This document shows positions 51,690 through 63,279 of a DNA stretch of 64,000 nt, in pieces. The translations under genes and the position numbers were made by a program. Each line of letters starts with the position of its first letter. Positions within the stretch are counted from its first letter, which is position 1. This stretch comes from Hyphomicrobiales bacterium (GTDB lineage Bacteria; Pseudomonadota; Alphaproteobacteria; Rhizobiales; Rhizobiaceae). Location of the stretch: positions 248,001-312,000 of the forward strand of contig UEGQ01000001.1 in the NCBI GenBank assembly GCA_900466005.1, written 5' to 3'. Under the pieces are notes generated by a model. It had not been told where the DNA came from, searched no databases, and saw only the letters and a list, made by a program, of their open reading frames with translations.

Positions 51690-52264
51690 ACGCGCTGCTC
51701 CCCAGAGAAACATCCTCGCTTCCCGGCCCCTGCCCTGTCGTTCGGACCGGACGGCTGGTGCTGCGCCCGCATAAGATGAGCGATGCCCCCGCGATTGCCG
51801 AATCCCTCGGCGATTTTCAGGTCGCACGCATGCTGGCGCGGGTCCCGGTGCCATTCGACCATAAGGATGCCACCGACTGGCTGAACCGCGTCTGCGCCGC
51901 GGTCACATCCGATTGGTCGTTTGCCATCACGATGGGTGACGACGTCCATATTGGCGTGGTCGCCCTCGAACTCCGAAACGGGCGGTGGCATCTCGGCTAC
52001 TGGCTGAACCGCTATTTCTGGGGAAGAGGCATCATGAGCGAGGCGGTTGCGGCCGGAATTGACCGCTTTTATCGGCGCATGCCCGATGCGGGCATCCACT
52101 CCGGTGCGTTCGCGGACAATACGGCATCGCTCAAAATTCAGGAGAAGCTCGGCTTCTCGATCATGCGCTGTGACGACCTCTATAGCCGCGCACGGGGAGC
52201 AATGGCACCGCATATCGAAACCAGGCTTGTCCCGACGAGTTTCCGTCGCCCGGCATGCTTGTAA
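51686..52264 (+). CDS. GNAT N-acetyltransferase (RimJ/RimL-like), second copy
   Basis: A 192-residue relative of the preceding gene, with GRLVLRPHKMSDAPAIAESL, GYWLNRYFWGRGIMSEAVAA and ADNTASLKIQEKLGFSI. The two are tandem paralogues, coupled by ATGA overlap. Substrate unknown. A GC-rich perfect hairpin follows 21 bases after the stop. Confidence 0.88.
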   Translation: MNALLPRETSSLPGPCPVVRTGRLVLRPHKMSDAPAIAESLGDFQVARMLARVPVPFDHKDATDWLNRVCAAVTSDWSFAITMGDDVHIGVVALELRNGRWHLGYWLNRYFWGRGIMSEAVAAGIDRFYRRMPDAGIHSGAFADNTASLKIQEKLGFSIMRCDDLYSRARGAMAPHIETRLVPTSFRRPACL

Positions 52265-52284
52265 GCTGGCGGGCCGAAGCCCTT

Positions 52285-52309
52285 GCCGGACGGCCGCGCG
52301 CCGTCCGGC
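52285..52309 (+). terminator. Hairpin after the GNAT pair
   Basis: GCCGGACGG and CCGTCCGGC form a perfect 9-bp stem with a 7-base loop. There is no T-run, so termination may be partial. Confidence 0.5.
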
Positions 52310-52416
52310 GATATAGAGCCGAAGCAGAAAGCGGCCATCTCTTTCCGGTCGGATCGAATTTCGTGTCAACGACAATGCCAAACTGAATGTTGTAAGTCGC
52401 GAAGTTCGCGATACTC

Positions 52417-54728
<2,312 letters not shown>

Positions 54729-54736
<8 letters not shown>

Positions 54737-56012
54737 CGCCGTTGCCACCTCTGGGGATGTTCAAGCGCTAATGCTCGATATCGGCGCGCGGGCGAAAGCC
54801 GCGGCGCGGCCACTTGCAATCGCGACGACAGAACAGAAGAACCATGCATTGCGCGCCATGGCACAGGCAATCGTCGAAGGCACGGAGGTAATTCTCGCCG
54901 CCAATGCCATCGATGTCGAGAACGGCATAGCCTCGGGCCTGACAGGTTCCTTCATGGACCGCCTGACACTTGATTCCAGCCGGGTCGCGGCGATCGCCCA
55001 AGGCATCCGCGAAATCGCAGCACTCAAGGATCCGGTCGGCGAAGTCATCGCCGCGTGGGACCGCCCCAACGGTCTTCACATCGAACGCGTACGCACGCCT
55101 CTCGGCGTAATCGGCGTGATTTACGAAAGTCGCCCGAACGTCACGGCCGATGCCGGGGCGCTCTGCCTGAAGGCCGGCAACGCCGTCATCCTGCGCGGCG
55201 GATCGGATTCGGTTCATTCCTCGCGCGCGATCCATGCCTGCCTCGTTTCAGGACTCCGCTCGGCGGGTCTCCCGGAAGATGCAATCCAGCTCATTCCGGT
55301 AACGGATCGAGCCGCGGTCGGCGCCATGCTGACCGGCCTTGGCGGCGCGATCAACGTGATCGTGCCGCGCGGCGGCAAGAGCCTCGTGGCGCGCGTCCAG
55401 TCGGAAGCCCGCGTGCCCGTCTTTGCGCACCTGGAAGGCCTCTGCCATGTCTACGTCGATCGCTCCGCCGATCTGGAGATGGCCAAGAAGGTCGTACTCA
55501 ACTCGAAGATGCGGCGTACCGGTATCTGCGGCGCGGCGGAAACCCTTCTGATCGATCGAGATGCCGCCGGCACCCACCTTGCGCCCATTCTGCAAGCTCT
55601 GGCGCAGGCGGGCTGCGAACTTCACGCCTCGCCGGATGTTCAAGCGGTCTTTCCCGAAGCCAAGCCTGCCACGGAAGAGGATTGGCGGACGGAGTACCTC
55701 GACGCCGTGATCGCCGTCACGCTTGTCGACGGTGTGGACGGCGCCATCGATCATATTGCGAGGTATTCGTCCAACCACACAGAAGCCATCCTCGCCGACG
55801 ATCCGAAGGCAGTTGAGCGGTTCTTCAACGAAGTTGATTCCGCGATCCTCTTGCATAATGCCTCTACTCAGTTCGCCGATGGCGGCGAATTCGGCATGGG
55901 AGCGGAGATCGGGATTGCCACTGGCAAGATGCATGCACGCGGGCCGGTCGGCGTGGAACAGTTGACGTCGTTCAAGTACCGGGTACACGGCAACGGACAG
56001 GTCAGGCCCTGA
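54729..56012 (+). CDS. proA: Gamma-glutamyl phosphate reductase
   Basis: A 427-residue aldehyde-dehydrogenase-fold enzyme with [35 protein letters not shown] and catalytic Cys in [16 protein letters not shown], ending [20 protein letters not shown]. It reduces gamma-glutamyl phosphate to glutamate semialdehyde with NADPH. It follows proB with an 8-base overlap, and together they supply proline. Confidence 0.97.
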
Positions 56013-56013
56013 C

Positions 56014-56637
56014 GTGGGGGACGAAACGATCGCCCATCGATATCGCTTCATGCCGCATGTCGAGCGCGGCATGATCGTCGGCTTGTTCGGCGGATCCTTC
56101 AATCCTCCGCACGAAGGCCATGTCTTGGTGGCAGAGATTGCACTTCGACGTCTCGGTCTCGATCAGCTCTGGTGGATCGTCACTCCTGGCAACCCTTTGA
56201 AAAATCATGTAGAGCTTGCCTCCCTCACACGCCGGCTGGAACTCTGCGAGGCGCTTGTCCAAGATTCCCGCATCAAGGTCACCGCTTTCGAACAGGCGCT
56301 AGGCACGACCTATACGGCCGAAACGCTGGCCTTCGTGAAGGAGCACAATCCGCATGCTCATTTCGTCTGGATAATGGGCGCCGACAATCTTAAGAGCTTT
56401 CATCACTGGCAACACTGGCGCCGGATCGCCACCACCTTTCCGATCGCCGTCATCGACCGGCCCGGGTCAACCCTTTCCCACTTGTCCTCGAAGATGGCCC
56501 GCACTTATGCCCGTAGCCGCATCGACGAGGACGATGCGGCCGTGCTCTGGCAGAAGAGGCCACCTGCCTGGACGTTCATTCACGGGCCACGTTCATCCCT
56601 CAGCTCTACGGCGTTGAGGGAAACCGCCAAGGGCTAG
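56014..56637 (+). CDS. nadD: Nicotinate-nucleotide adenylyltransferase
   Basis: A 207-residue nucleotidyltransferase with the HxGH-type motif GLFGGSFNPPHEGHVLVAEI, WWIVTPGNPLK, FVWIMGADNLKSFHHWQHW and C-terminal SSTALRE. It makes deamido-NAD from nicotinate mononucleotide and ATP. The GTG start at 56014 is used; ATG at 56050 (MPHVERGMIVGLFGG) is an alternative that keeps the domain whole. It starts two bases after proA. Confidence 0.95.
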   Translation: MGDETIAHRYRFMPHVERGMIVGLFGGSFNPPHEGHVLVAEIALRRLGLDQLWWIVTPGNPLKNHVELASLTRRLELCEALVQDSRIKVTAFEQALGTTYTAETLAFVKEHNPHAHFVWIMGADNLKSFHHWQHWRRIATTFPIAVIDRPGSTLSHLSSKMARTYARSRIDEDDAAVLWQKRPPAWTFIHGPRSSLSSTALRETAKG

Positions 56638-56710
56638 GATTTGCGCGGCAACCCTTGAAAGATTGCCGATTTGATGCCACCTTTTTTAGTGTATCCGCCG
56701 AGTCCGGCGG

Positions 56711-57157
56711 ATGCCGTGCTGTTCTTCAAAGAAAGGAACGACTCTGACAACAGTACACACCAAGGGGCGCACGCCGGTCGTCGTCCCACAAAGCGCGGAA
56801 CGTGGTGCCTATGCCGCAGCCCGGGCTCTTGAGCTGGTCCTCGCAAGTCTCGAGGACTCAAAAGCAGAAGACATCGTCACCATCAACATTGCCGGGAAAT
56901 CGGCGCTGGGCGACTACATGGTGGTCGCCTCCGGGCGATCGACCCGCCACGTCGTAGCGATCTGCGAACACCTCATTTCCGACCTCAAGGATGAAGGATT
57001 CGGAAGCCCGCGGGTCGAGGGGCTCGACGCGGGTGACTGGGTGCTCATAGACACCGGCGACGTCATCGTGCACGTCTTTCGTCCTGAAATCCGCGAGTTT
57101 TACAACATCGAAAAGATGTGGGCAGCTCCGGAGATCGAGGAAGGCAAGCTGCACTGA
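56711..57157 (+). CDS. rsfS: Ribosome silencing factor RsfS
   Basis: RsfS/DUF143 domain with LASLEDSKAEDIVTINIAGK, GDYMVVASGRSTRHVVAICE, GDWVLIDTGDVIVHVFRPEI and REFYNIEKMW. It binds L14 and blocks subunit joining when nutrients are scarce. The longest ATG start is 56711. Yet AAAGGAACG lies seven bases before CTG 56744, and the peptide from there (TTVHTKGRTP) looks like the rhizobial N-terminus, so a rare CTG start is likely. The nadD-rsfS-rlmH order is standard. Confidence 0.93.
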   Translation: MPCCSSKKGTTLTTVHTKGRTPVVVPQSAERGAYAAARALELVLASLEDSKAEDIVTINIAGKSALGDYMVVASGRSTRHVVAICEHLISDLKDEGFGSPRVEGLDAGDWVLIDTGDVIVHVFRPEIREFYNIEKMWAAPEIEEGKLH

Positions 57158-57195
57158 CAGTGCGGATAGTGTCGGCGTCCGCCGTATCGGCAAAA

Positions 57196-57218
57196 GTGGC
57201 AACCGCCAAAGTTGCCAC
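57196..57218 (+). other. Hairpin between rsfS and rlmH
   Basis: GTGGCAAC (57196-57203) and GTTGCCAC (57211-57218) form a perfect 8-bp stem with a 7-base loop, ending 36 bases before rlmH. No T-run follows. It may tune rlmH expression. Confidence 0.45.
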
Positions 57219-57254
57219 CTATGGTCTTCGTGACCAACCAATGGAATAGAGACC

Positions 57255-57737
57255 ATGCGCATTGGCATTTTTGCCGTCGGACGGTTGAAAGCCGGCCCTG
57301 AAAAGGAACTTGCTTCCCGTTATCTTGATCGCTTCGCCAAGGCAGGTCCCGCAACCGGGCTTGAATTCACCCGCACCACCGAAATTGCAGAAAGCCGTGC
57401 GACGAATGCCGCAACGCGCAAGCGCGAGGAAGCAGTAGAGCTCGGCAAGGCGCTGCCCGCGGGTTCGGTGCTGATCGTCCTCGACGAACACGGCAAGGCA
57501 CTCGACAGCGAGCAGTTCGCAGACTTGCTGGGTAGCTATAGAGATCGTGGGCAGAGGGACATGGCGATCCTGATCGGCGGAGCCGATGGCGTCGACCACG
57601 ACCTTCGCGACAAGGCTCATACCGTACTCAATCTCGGTCGCATGACGTGGCCGCATCAGCTCGTTCGCATCCTGATCGCCGAACAGCTCTACCGTGCTGT
57701 AACCATTCTCTCCGGGCATCCCTACCACCGAGCGTGA
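57255..57737 (+). CDS. rlmH: 23S rRNA pseudouridine-1915 N3-methyltransferase RlmH
   Basis: A 160-residue SPOUT methyltransferase with MRIGIFAVGRLKAGPEKELA, VLIVLDEHGKALDSEQFADL, AILIGGADGVDHDLRDKAH and the knot-forming LGRMTWPHQLVRILIAEQLY followed by HPYHRA. It methylates m3-pseudouridine in helix 69 of 23S rRNA using SAM. Confidence 0.97.
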   Translation: MRIGIFAVGRLKAGPEKELASRYLDRFAKAGPATGLEFTRTTEIAESRATNAATRKREEAVELGKALPAGSVLIVLDEHGKALDSEQFADLLGSYRDRGQRDMAILIGGADGVDHDLRDKAHTVLNLGRMTWPHQLVRILIAEQLYRAVTILSGHPYHRA

Positions 57738-57835
57738 CGAGTCGGTGGACCGGAGGATCGGCAAACGGCCTCCGGTTGCACCTTTGCGCGTCGAGGCAAA
57801 TCAGCTTACTTTCCGGGCGACACCGGGACAGAGAT

Positions 57836-59275
57836 TTGCAGGACAACAGACCCCACACGAAGCACCCACATCCGGTTGGAAGGCAGCGTACACGTCTTCC
57901 AGCGTGTGTCGTCGCGCTGCTTCTTGCCCTGAGCCCTTTCCGCGATGACGGTTGCGCACTCGCACAGGACGCAGGTAGCCCCCCGGTCTCGACATCCGCC
58001 GGTAATGCGTCAGAAGCGGCACCCGACCTTGTCTTGCGCCAGAAGCGGGATGAGGTCAGCCGGGAGTTGCGCGACCTCTCCCGGACCATCCATCTTTCGG
58101 AAGAGAAAGCTGCCGAACTTGAAGCCGACATTGCCGCGCTCAAGAAGGACGCAGTGGACTTGCGGTCAGCATTGATCGAATCCGCGGAGCGTCGCAAGGA
58201 TCTGGAAAAGAAGATCAACGAGAGTGAGGCGAAACTCGCCGGGTTCGGGGTTCGGGAAGACGAAATTCGTCACTCGTTTCGCGAGCGGCGCGCGGTCCTC
58301 GCCGAAGTTCTTGCGGCCCTGCAACGAATGGGGCGGAATCCGCCCCCCGCGCTGCTCGTCAGTCCCGAGGATGCCCTTGCCTCCGTGCGAACCGCGATTC
58401 TCCTGGGCGCTGTCGTTCCGGGCATCCGCAAGGAAACGGAGGAACTGGCGGCGGATCTGCAGGAGCTGGCAGATCTCAGAACAAAGATCGGCACGGAAAA
58501 GGAAGCGCTGGTTACCACCATGGCCAGCCGGCAGGAAGAGGAACGCCGGATGGACCTGCTCCTGATCGCGAACGAACGGCTTTCGCGCTCCCGAGCAGAC
58601 GAACTGGCGACGGAACGCCAACGTTCTGAACAATTGGCTGAGAAGGCCTCCAATCTCGAACAACTCATCGCCTCGCTAGAGGGTGAGATCACCTCCGTCC
58701 GCGAGGCCGCCGAGAAGGCTAGACAGGAGGAGGAACGTCGCCACCTACAAACGGAAGAACAGCGACAGAGAGCGAGAGAGCTCGCCGAAAGCCTGCCTGA
58801 CAAAAACCGTATTGCCCCGGCATATCCCTTCTCCGAACTGAAGAGCAAACTCGAGCTGCCAGCGGCGGGCGAAATCCTACGTCGTTTCGGGGATCCGGAC
58901 GGGACTGGCCACTCGGCGATGGGCATGACGATCGCCGCAGCCCCGGGATCGCTGGTGACTGCGCCATCGGACGGCTGGGTCGTGTTTGCCGGCGAGTTCA
59001 GGAGCTACGGGCAGATGATTATCCTGAATACGGGCGACGGCTATCACGTCGTCCTGTCCGGGATGGACGAGGTCAGTACCAGTCAAGGCAAGTTCGTCCT
59101 CTCCGGCGAACCCATCGGAACGATGGGTGAGAAGAGACTGGCGAGCGCCACGGCATTGACGCTGGAAACCGATCGCCCGACGCTTTACATTGAATTCAGG
59201 AAAGACGGAAAACCTGTTGATTCCCGTCCCTGGTGGACTGGTCAGGACTCTGGAAAGGCACAGAATGGTACGTAG
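57836..59275 (+). CDS. Murein hydrolase activator, EnvC-like (M23 domain)
   Basis: From TTG 57836 the product has 479 residues: a signal segment (LPACVVALLLALSPF), a long coiled coil (~55-310, for example SEEKAAELEADIAALKKDAV) and a C-terminal M23/LytM domain (SAMGMTIAAAPGSLVTAPSD, YHVVLSGMDEVSTSQGKFVL, YIEFRKDGKPVDSRPWW). Where active M23 peptidases have HxH, it shows SGM and YIEF, so zinc ligands are missing. This fits an EnvC-type activator of amidases during division. The start is uncertain. It overlaps ctpA by 11 bases. Confidence 0.85.
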   Translation: MQDNRPHTKHPHPVGRQRTRLPACVVALLLALSPFRDDGCALAQDAGSPPVSTSAGNASEAAPDLVLRQKRDEVSRELRDLSRTIHLSEEKAAELEADIAALKKDAVDLRSALIESAERRKDLEKKINESEAKLAGFGVREDEIRHSFRERRAVLAEVLAALQRMGRNPPPALLVSPEDALASVRTAILLGAVVPGIRKETEELAADLQELADLRTKIGTEKEALVTTMASRQEEERRMDLLLIANERLSRSRADELATERQRSEQLAEKASNLEQLIASLEGEITSVREAAEKARQEEERRHLQTEEQRQRARELAESLPDKNRIAPAYPFSELKSKLELPAAGEILRRFGDPDGTGHSAMGMTIAAAPGSLVTAPSDGWVVFAGEFRSYGQMIILNTGDGYHVVLSGMDEVSTSQGKFVLSGEPIGTMGEKRLASATALTLETDRPTLYIEFRKDGKPVDSRPWWTGQDSGKAQNGT

Positions 59276-60587
59276 GGTTTCACTTCTTCTCGTCGGCGCG
59301 TTGATGGGCGCGACGGCGATGGGCGTCATTTATTCGGCCGGTGTTCCCGCACAGGCCGCCGGGCCCTCAACCTACAAGGAACTGGCGATTTTCGGCGACG
59401 TCTTCGAGCGCGTCCGCGCACAATACGTGACGCCGCCGGATGAAGAAAAGCTGGTCGAAAACGCCATCAACGGCATGCTGAGCTCGCTCGACCCGCATTC
59501 GAGTTACATGAATGCCAAGGACGCGGCCGATATGCAGACCCAGACGAAGGGCGAGTTCGGCGGTATCGGCATCGAAGTCACGATGGAAGATGAGCTCGTC
59601 AAGGTCATCACGCCGATCGACGACACGCCGGGCGCTCGTGCCGGCATCCTGGCCGGCGACCTGATCTCCGAAATCAACGGCGAACCGGTGCGTGGTTTGA
59701 AGCTTGAGGAAGCCGTCGAGAAGATGCGGGGGGCGGTCAATACGCCGATCAAGCTGACGATCTTGCGCAAGGGCGCTGACAAGCCTCTCGAGTTCAACAT
59801 CGTTCGCGAGGTCATCGCGGTCAAGGCCGTCAAGTCACGTGTCGAGGGAGACGTCGGCTATCTTCGGGTGATCTCTTTCACGGAGAAGACCTATGACGAC
59901 CTCGAGGCGGCCATCACGAAGATCAAGAAGGAAGTTCCGGCCGACAAGCTGAAGGGCTATGTTCTGGACCTTCGGCTGAATCCCGGTGGTCTTCTGGATC
60001 AGGCGATCTACGTCTCCGACGCATTCCTTGAAAAGGGTGAGGTGGTTTCGACCCGCAGTCGTAATGCAGACGATACGCGCCGCTTCAATGCGAGTGCAGG
60101 CGATCTGACCGACGGCAAGCCGGTCATCGTTCTCGTGAACGGCGGCTCTGCATCAGCGTCGGAGATTGTGGCTGGAGCGATGCAAGATCTGAAGCGCGCT
60201 ACCGTTCTCGGAACCCGCTCGTTCGGCAAGGGCTCCGTGCAGACGATCATTCCAATGGGCGAAAAGGGAGCCCTGCGCCTGACGACTGCGCTCTATTACA
60301 CCCCGTCGGGTAAATCGATCCAGGGCACCGGCATCGAACCCGATATCAAGGTCGAACAGCCCCTGCCGGAAGATCTGAAAGGACGCGTTCGGGCGGAAGG
60401 CGAATCGGCTCTGCCTGGACATATCCAGGGACAGAACGAGACGGACGAAGGCTCCGGCTCCTTCGCCTATGTGCCGCCGGAAGCAAAGGACGACGTTCAG
60501 CTGAACTATGCTCTGGATCTGCTGCGCGGCAAGAAGACGGACCCGTCCTTCCCGGCCGATCCCGAAAAGGCGGTCGTTGCCAAGTAA
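59265..60587 (+). CDS. ctpA: Carboxy-terminal processing protease CtpA (S41)
   Basis: A 440-residue S41 peptidase. It has an N-terminal signal/anchor (RRVSLLLVGALMGATAMGVI), a PDZ domain (~100-180, GEFGGIGIEVTMEDELVKVI) and a catalytic core with the Ser in VNGGSASASE (291-300) and Lys322 in RSFGKGSVQT. It degrades or trims periplasmic proteins and in related organisms controls cell-wall hydrolases. GGAAAGG precedes ATG 59265. It is coupled to the EnvC-like gene. Confidence 0.95.
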   Translation: MVRRVSLLLVGALMGATAMGVIYSAGVPAQAAGPSTYKELAIFGDVFERVRAQYVTPPDEEKLVENAINGMLSSLDPHSSYMNAKDAADMQTQTKGEFGGIGIEVTMEDELVKVITPIDDTPGARAGILAGDLISEINGEPVRGLKLEEAVEKMRGAVNTPIKLTILRKGADKPLEFNIVREVIAVKAVKSRVEGDVGYLRVISFTEKTYDDLEAAITKIKKEVPADKLKGYVLDLRLNPGGLLDQAIYVSDAFLEKGEVVSTRSRNADDTRRFNASAGDLTDGKPVIVLVNGGSASASEIVAGAMQDLKRATVLGTRSFGKGSVQTIIPMGEKGALRLTTALYYTPSGKSIQGTGIEPDIKVEQPLPEDLKGRVRAEGESALPGHIQGQNETDEGSGSFAYVPPEAKDDVQLNYALDLLRGKKTDPSFPADPEKAVVAK

Positions 60588-60590
60588 ATG

Positions 60591-60620
60591 AGCGGGCGCC
60601 GGGGTCTTCCGGCGCCCGCT
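60591..60620 (+). terminator. Perfect 12-bp hairpin after ctpA
   Basis: AGCGGGCGCCGG (60591-60602), a 6-base loop and the exact complement CCGGCGCCCGCT (60609-60620), followed by TTCT. It begins three bases after the ctpA stop and covers an earlier in-frame start of the next gene, arguing for a start after it. Confidence 0.7.
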
Positions 60621-60650
60621 TTCTGCCGCTTGAGGGAACGGAAGAAGGCA

Positions 60651-61838
60651 TTGGGGGCTGACCTGCACAAGCCGCTGGGACAGGGCGATCGGCGCCGTCC
60701 TCGCAGGATCATGCATATTTCGTGGCGAGCGGCTGCGAGCCTCGCAGCCGTGACGGTTGTTTTTGGTCTCTCTCTGTTCTCGGCCCTGACTCCGCTCCCC
60801 TTGCGTGGGTTGCCGCCGAACCAGCAGCCGGCCCAATCGTCCGATCCAGATACGAAGAATGAAGCCGCATCGCAGGTGTCATCTGACGCTGGGATGAGCG
60901 CGACGCGACCGGCCGCGGGCGCCAACGTGGAACGGACGGTGACCGACAATGGAACGGTTGTCACAAAATACAGCCCGAAGGCACGCGGCGGCAGCGGACC
61001 GTTGTTGATCGATACTCCCCGCGTCGGACAAGATCCGCGCATGGCGGCGACGCCAAACGAGCTCCTCCTCGAGGACAGCCCCCAGGGCAGGCTGCCGACG
61101 GTCGGCCCCGACGGGCTGCGGCCGGTCGATCAATATGCCCGGCCATGGTCAGGAGCCAGGGGCACGCGGATCGCGATCGTCGTCGGAGGTCTGGGGCTCA
61201 GCCAAACGGGCACACAGCGGGCTATTCGGGAGCTTCCAGGAGAGATTACGCTTGCGTTTGCTGCGACGGGTAACAGTCTCCAGCGATGGATGCAGGAGGC
61301 ACGGCGGGACGGTCACGAGATTCTGCTGCAGATTCCCCTCGAGCCCTTCGATTACCCGAGCAACGATCCCGGGCCCGGCACACTTTTGACGACGGCAAAG
61401 CCGGCGACCAACATGGCCTATCTTCACGAGGCAATGGCGAGCATCACAAACTACACGGGCATTATGAATTATTTGGGTGGCAAGTTCCTTGCGGACGCCA
61501 ATTCGCTCGAACCCGTGATGCGTGACATCAGCAAGCGTGGCCTGCTGTTCTTCGACGACGGATCATCCGCTCGCTCGTTGAGCGGTCAGATAGCAAAGGC
61601 AATCGGAATGCCTCAGGCTTTCGCCGATGCGCAAATCGATGGACAACTCGATCAGCAGGCTATCCTGCGCCATCTGGACGAACTGGAGCGCATTGCGCTG
61701 CGGAAGGGAAGTGCAATCGGGGTCGGCTCGGCCTTCGACGAGACAATTGACGCTGTTCGGCAATGGAGCGAAGAAGCATCGCGACGCGGCATCGAGATCG
61801 TTGCGATCTCGGCGCTGGCAGAAAACATCCAACCATGA
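60651..61838 (+). CDS. Divergent polysaccharide deacetylase family protein
   Basis: From TTG 60651 (GAAGAAGG just upstream) the product is 395 residues. It has a membrane anchor (RAAASLAAVTVVFGLSLFSA), a Pro/Ser/Thr-rich linker (~40-120) and a NodB-like divergent deacetylase domain (GTRIAIVVGGLGLSQTGTQR, ILLQIPLEPFDYPSNDPGPG, YLGGKFLADANSLEPVMRDI, LLFFDDGSSARSL). ATG 60588 would also be in frame but lies within the ctpA terminator hairpin. The substrate, presumably an envelope polysaccharide, is unknown. It lies between ctpA and rppH as in relatives. Confidence 0.85.
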   Translation: MGADLHKPLGQGDRRRPRRIMHISWRAAASLAAVTVVFGLSLFSALTPLPLRGLPPNQQPAQSSDPDTKNEAASQVSSDAGMSATRPAAGANVERTVTDNGTVVTKYSPKARGGSGPLLIDTPRVGQDPRMAATPNELLLEDSPQGRLPTVGPDGLRPVDQYARPWSGARGTRIAIVVGGLGLSQTGTQRAIRELPGEITLAFAATGNSLQRWMQEARRDGHEILLQIPLEPFDYPSNDPGPGTLLTTAKPATNMAYLHEAMASITNYTGIMNYLGGKFLADANSLEPVMRDISKRGLLFFDDGSSARSLSGQIAKAIGMPQAFADAQIDGQLDQQAILRHLDELERIALRKGSAIGVGSAFDETIDAVRQWSEEASRRGIEIVAISALAENIQP

Positions 61839-61847
61839 AGGATCGAC

Positions 61848-62375
61848 ATGTCCCGTGTGAGTGAACGGAAAGTTCAAGCAGAAGATCTGCCTTATCGCCC
61901 CTGCGTCGGCGTCATGGTTCTCAATGGAGAGGGACTCGTGTGGGTGGGACGACGGATTCCGGCGGAGAACTCCGAGTTTGACGGTTCACTGAAGCTCTGG
62001 CAAATGCCGCAGGGAGGAATCGACGACGGCGAGGATGCCCTGAGCGCAGCAATGAGGGAGCTTTACGAGGAGACCGGAATGCAGTCCGTATCCCTGTTGG
62101 CGGAAGCCAACCGCTGGATCAACTACGACCTGCCGCCACACCTGGTCGGGATTGCACTCAAAGGAAAATACCGCGGCCAGACACAGCGCTGGTTCGCCTT
62201 CCGTTTCGAGGGAAATGAGAGCGAGATCGCGATTAATCCACCGCCCGGCGGCCATCACCCTGAATTCGACGCCTGGGAATGGAAGCCGATGCACGAACTA
62301 CCGGACCTGATCGTTCCCTTCAAGAAAGAAGTCTACGGTCAAGTCATCGCGGAATTTCGCCATCTGGCTGGCTGA
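61848..62375 (+). CDS. rppH: RNA pyrophosphohydrolase RppH
   Basis: A 175-residue Nudix hydrolase. The Nudix box [20 protein letters not shown] (then TGM) spans residues 56-78 with all catalytic Glu residues. [17 protein letters not shown] and [20 protein letters not shown] are typical of RppH. It removes pyrophosphate from 5' ends of mRNA, triggering RNase E decay. It starts ten bases after the deacetylase gene. Confidence 0.95.
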   Translation: MSRVSERKVQAEDLPYRPCVGVMVLNGEGLVWVGRRIPAENSEFDGSLKLWQMPQGGIDDGEDALSAAMRELYEETGMQSVSLLAEANRWINYDLPPHLVGIALKGKYRGQTQRWFAFRFEGNESEIAINPPPGGHHPEFDAWEWKPMHELPDLIVPFKKEVYGQVIAEFRHLAG

Positions 62376-62415
62376 GAGATGACGTCCGCGTGTTTGCGGG
62401 CGCCTCTCGATGTTA

Positions 62416-62901
62416 CTACTCAGCCGAGTTGGCCGAATCCGAATTCAGGAGTCCGTAGCGCTCCTCTCCAAGCTTGCCCAGAAGATCCAGCTGAGTCTCG
62501 AGGAAATCGATATGACCTTCCTCGTCGGCAAGAAGTTCCTCGAAGAGCGCCATCGTGACGTAGTCGCCGGCCTGATGACAGATCTCACGAGACTTTTTGT
62601 AGGAAGTGCGCGCGTCATACTCGCCAGCAAGATCGGACTCCAGCACTTCCTTGACGGTTTGCCCGATCCGTAGCGGAGCCACCGACTGCAGGTTCGGGTG
62701 GCCTTCGAGGAAAATGATACGGGCAACCAGCTTGTCCGCATGATGCATCTCCTCGATGGATTCGGCACGCTCCTTCTTGGCAAGCTTCGTATAACCCCAG
62801 TCTTCGAGGAGACGGTAGTGAAGCCAATACTGGTTGACTGCGCCGAGTTCGAGGAAGAGGGCTTCGTTAAGCCGCTCGATGACTCCCTTGTCGCCTTTCA
62901 A
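62416..62901 (-). CDS. bfr: Bacterioferritin
   Basis: A 161-residue ferritin-like four-helix protein ([60 protein letters not shown]). The diiron Glu/His ligands (E18, E51/H54-type EEMHHAD, and later [11 protein letters not shown]) and the heme Met in EEMHHAD are present. It stores iron. Its start overlaps the bfd gene by 35 bases, so they are translated together. Confidence 0.96.
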   Translation of the reverse strand: MKGDKGVIERLNEALFLELGAVNQYWLHYRLLEDWGYTKLAKKERAESIEEMHHADKLVARIIFLEGHPNLQSVAPLRIGQTVKEVLESDLAGEYDARTSYKKSREICHQAGDYVTMALFEELLADEEGHIDFLETQLDLLGKLGEERYGLLNSDSANSAE

Positions 62902-63178
62902 GATCAGCTCTCCTTCTTTCTTCGTGGAAAGTCTTCAGGCGCGCTATGAAATCAACAACCTCGGCCTGTGTCGATTGGCGGCGGGCATGATATTCCTCGG
63001 TTGTGTTGATAATCAGATCAACAACCGTCGGAAAACAGCCGCAGCAGCGGCCACGCTTTGCCATCGCATGATAGACCTTTGCAGGTACGATGAGCTGCCA
63101 GCAGTCCTCATCGAGAAGCTGGTTGATCACGTCCTTGATTTCGGTGTCGGTGATGTAGTTGCAGCTGCAAACAAGCAT
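62867..63178 (-). CDS. bfd: Bacterioferritin-associated ferredoxin
   Basis: A 103-residue [2Fe-2S] protein, [20 protein letters not shown], with cluster Cys at 4, 6, 45 and 48 ([13 protein letters not shown]). Bfd docks on bacterioferritin and supplies electrons for iron release. The tail beyond residue ~70 is longer and more charged than in enterobacterial Bfd. It is the first gene of bfd-bfr; a palindromic motif near its promoter may give iron control. Confidence 0.93.
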   Translation of the reverse strand: MLVCSCNYITDTEIKDVINQLLDEDCWQLIVPAKVYHAMAKRGRCCGCFPTVVDLIINTTEEYHARRQSTQAEVVDFIARLKTFHEERRRADLERRQGSHRAA

Positions 63179-63220
63179 GGTGCGGCCTGCCCGGAAACTC
63201 GTACTCGTACCCTCCTTTTG

Positions 63221-63243
63221 CTAAAGAAGAGATTTAGTGTCAA
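63221..63243 (-). promoter_or_regulatory. bfd-bfr promoter with possible iron-responsive palindrome
   Basis: On the minus strand TTGACA (63243-63238) is a -35 candidate. Immediately after it, CTAAA-N7-TTTAG (63237-63221) is an inverted repeat filling the spacer. The -10 is poor. A palindrome of this type between promoter boxes resembles Irr (ICE)-like sites; the regulator is inferred. Confidence 0.45.
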
Positions 63244-63279
63244 GAAAATTTCGAGTACGTACGACAATCGCTACGTAGC

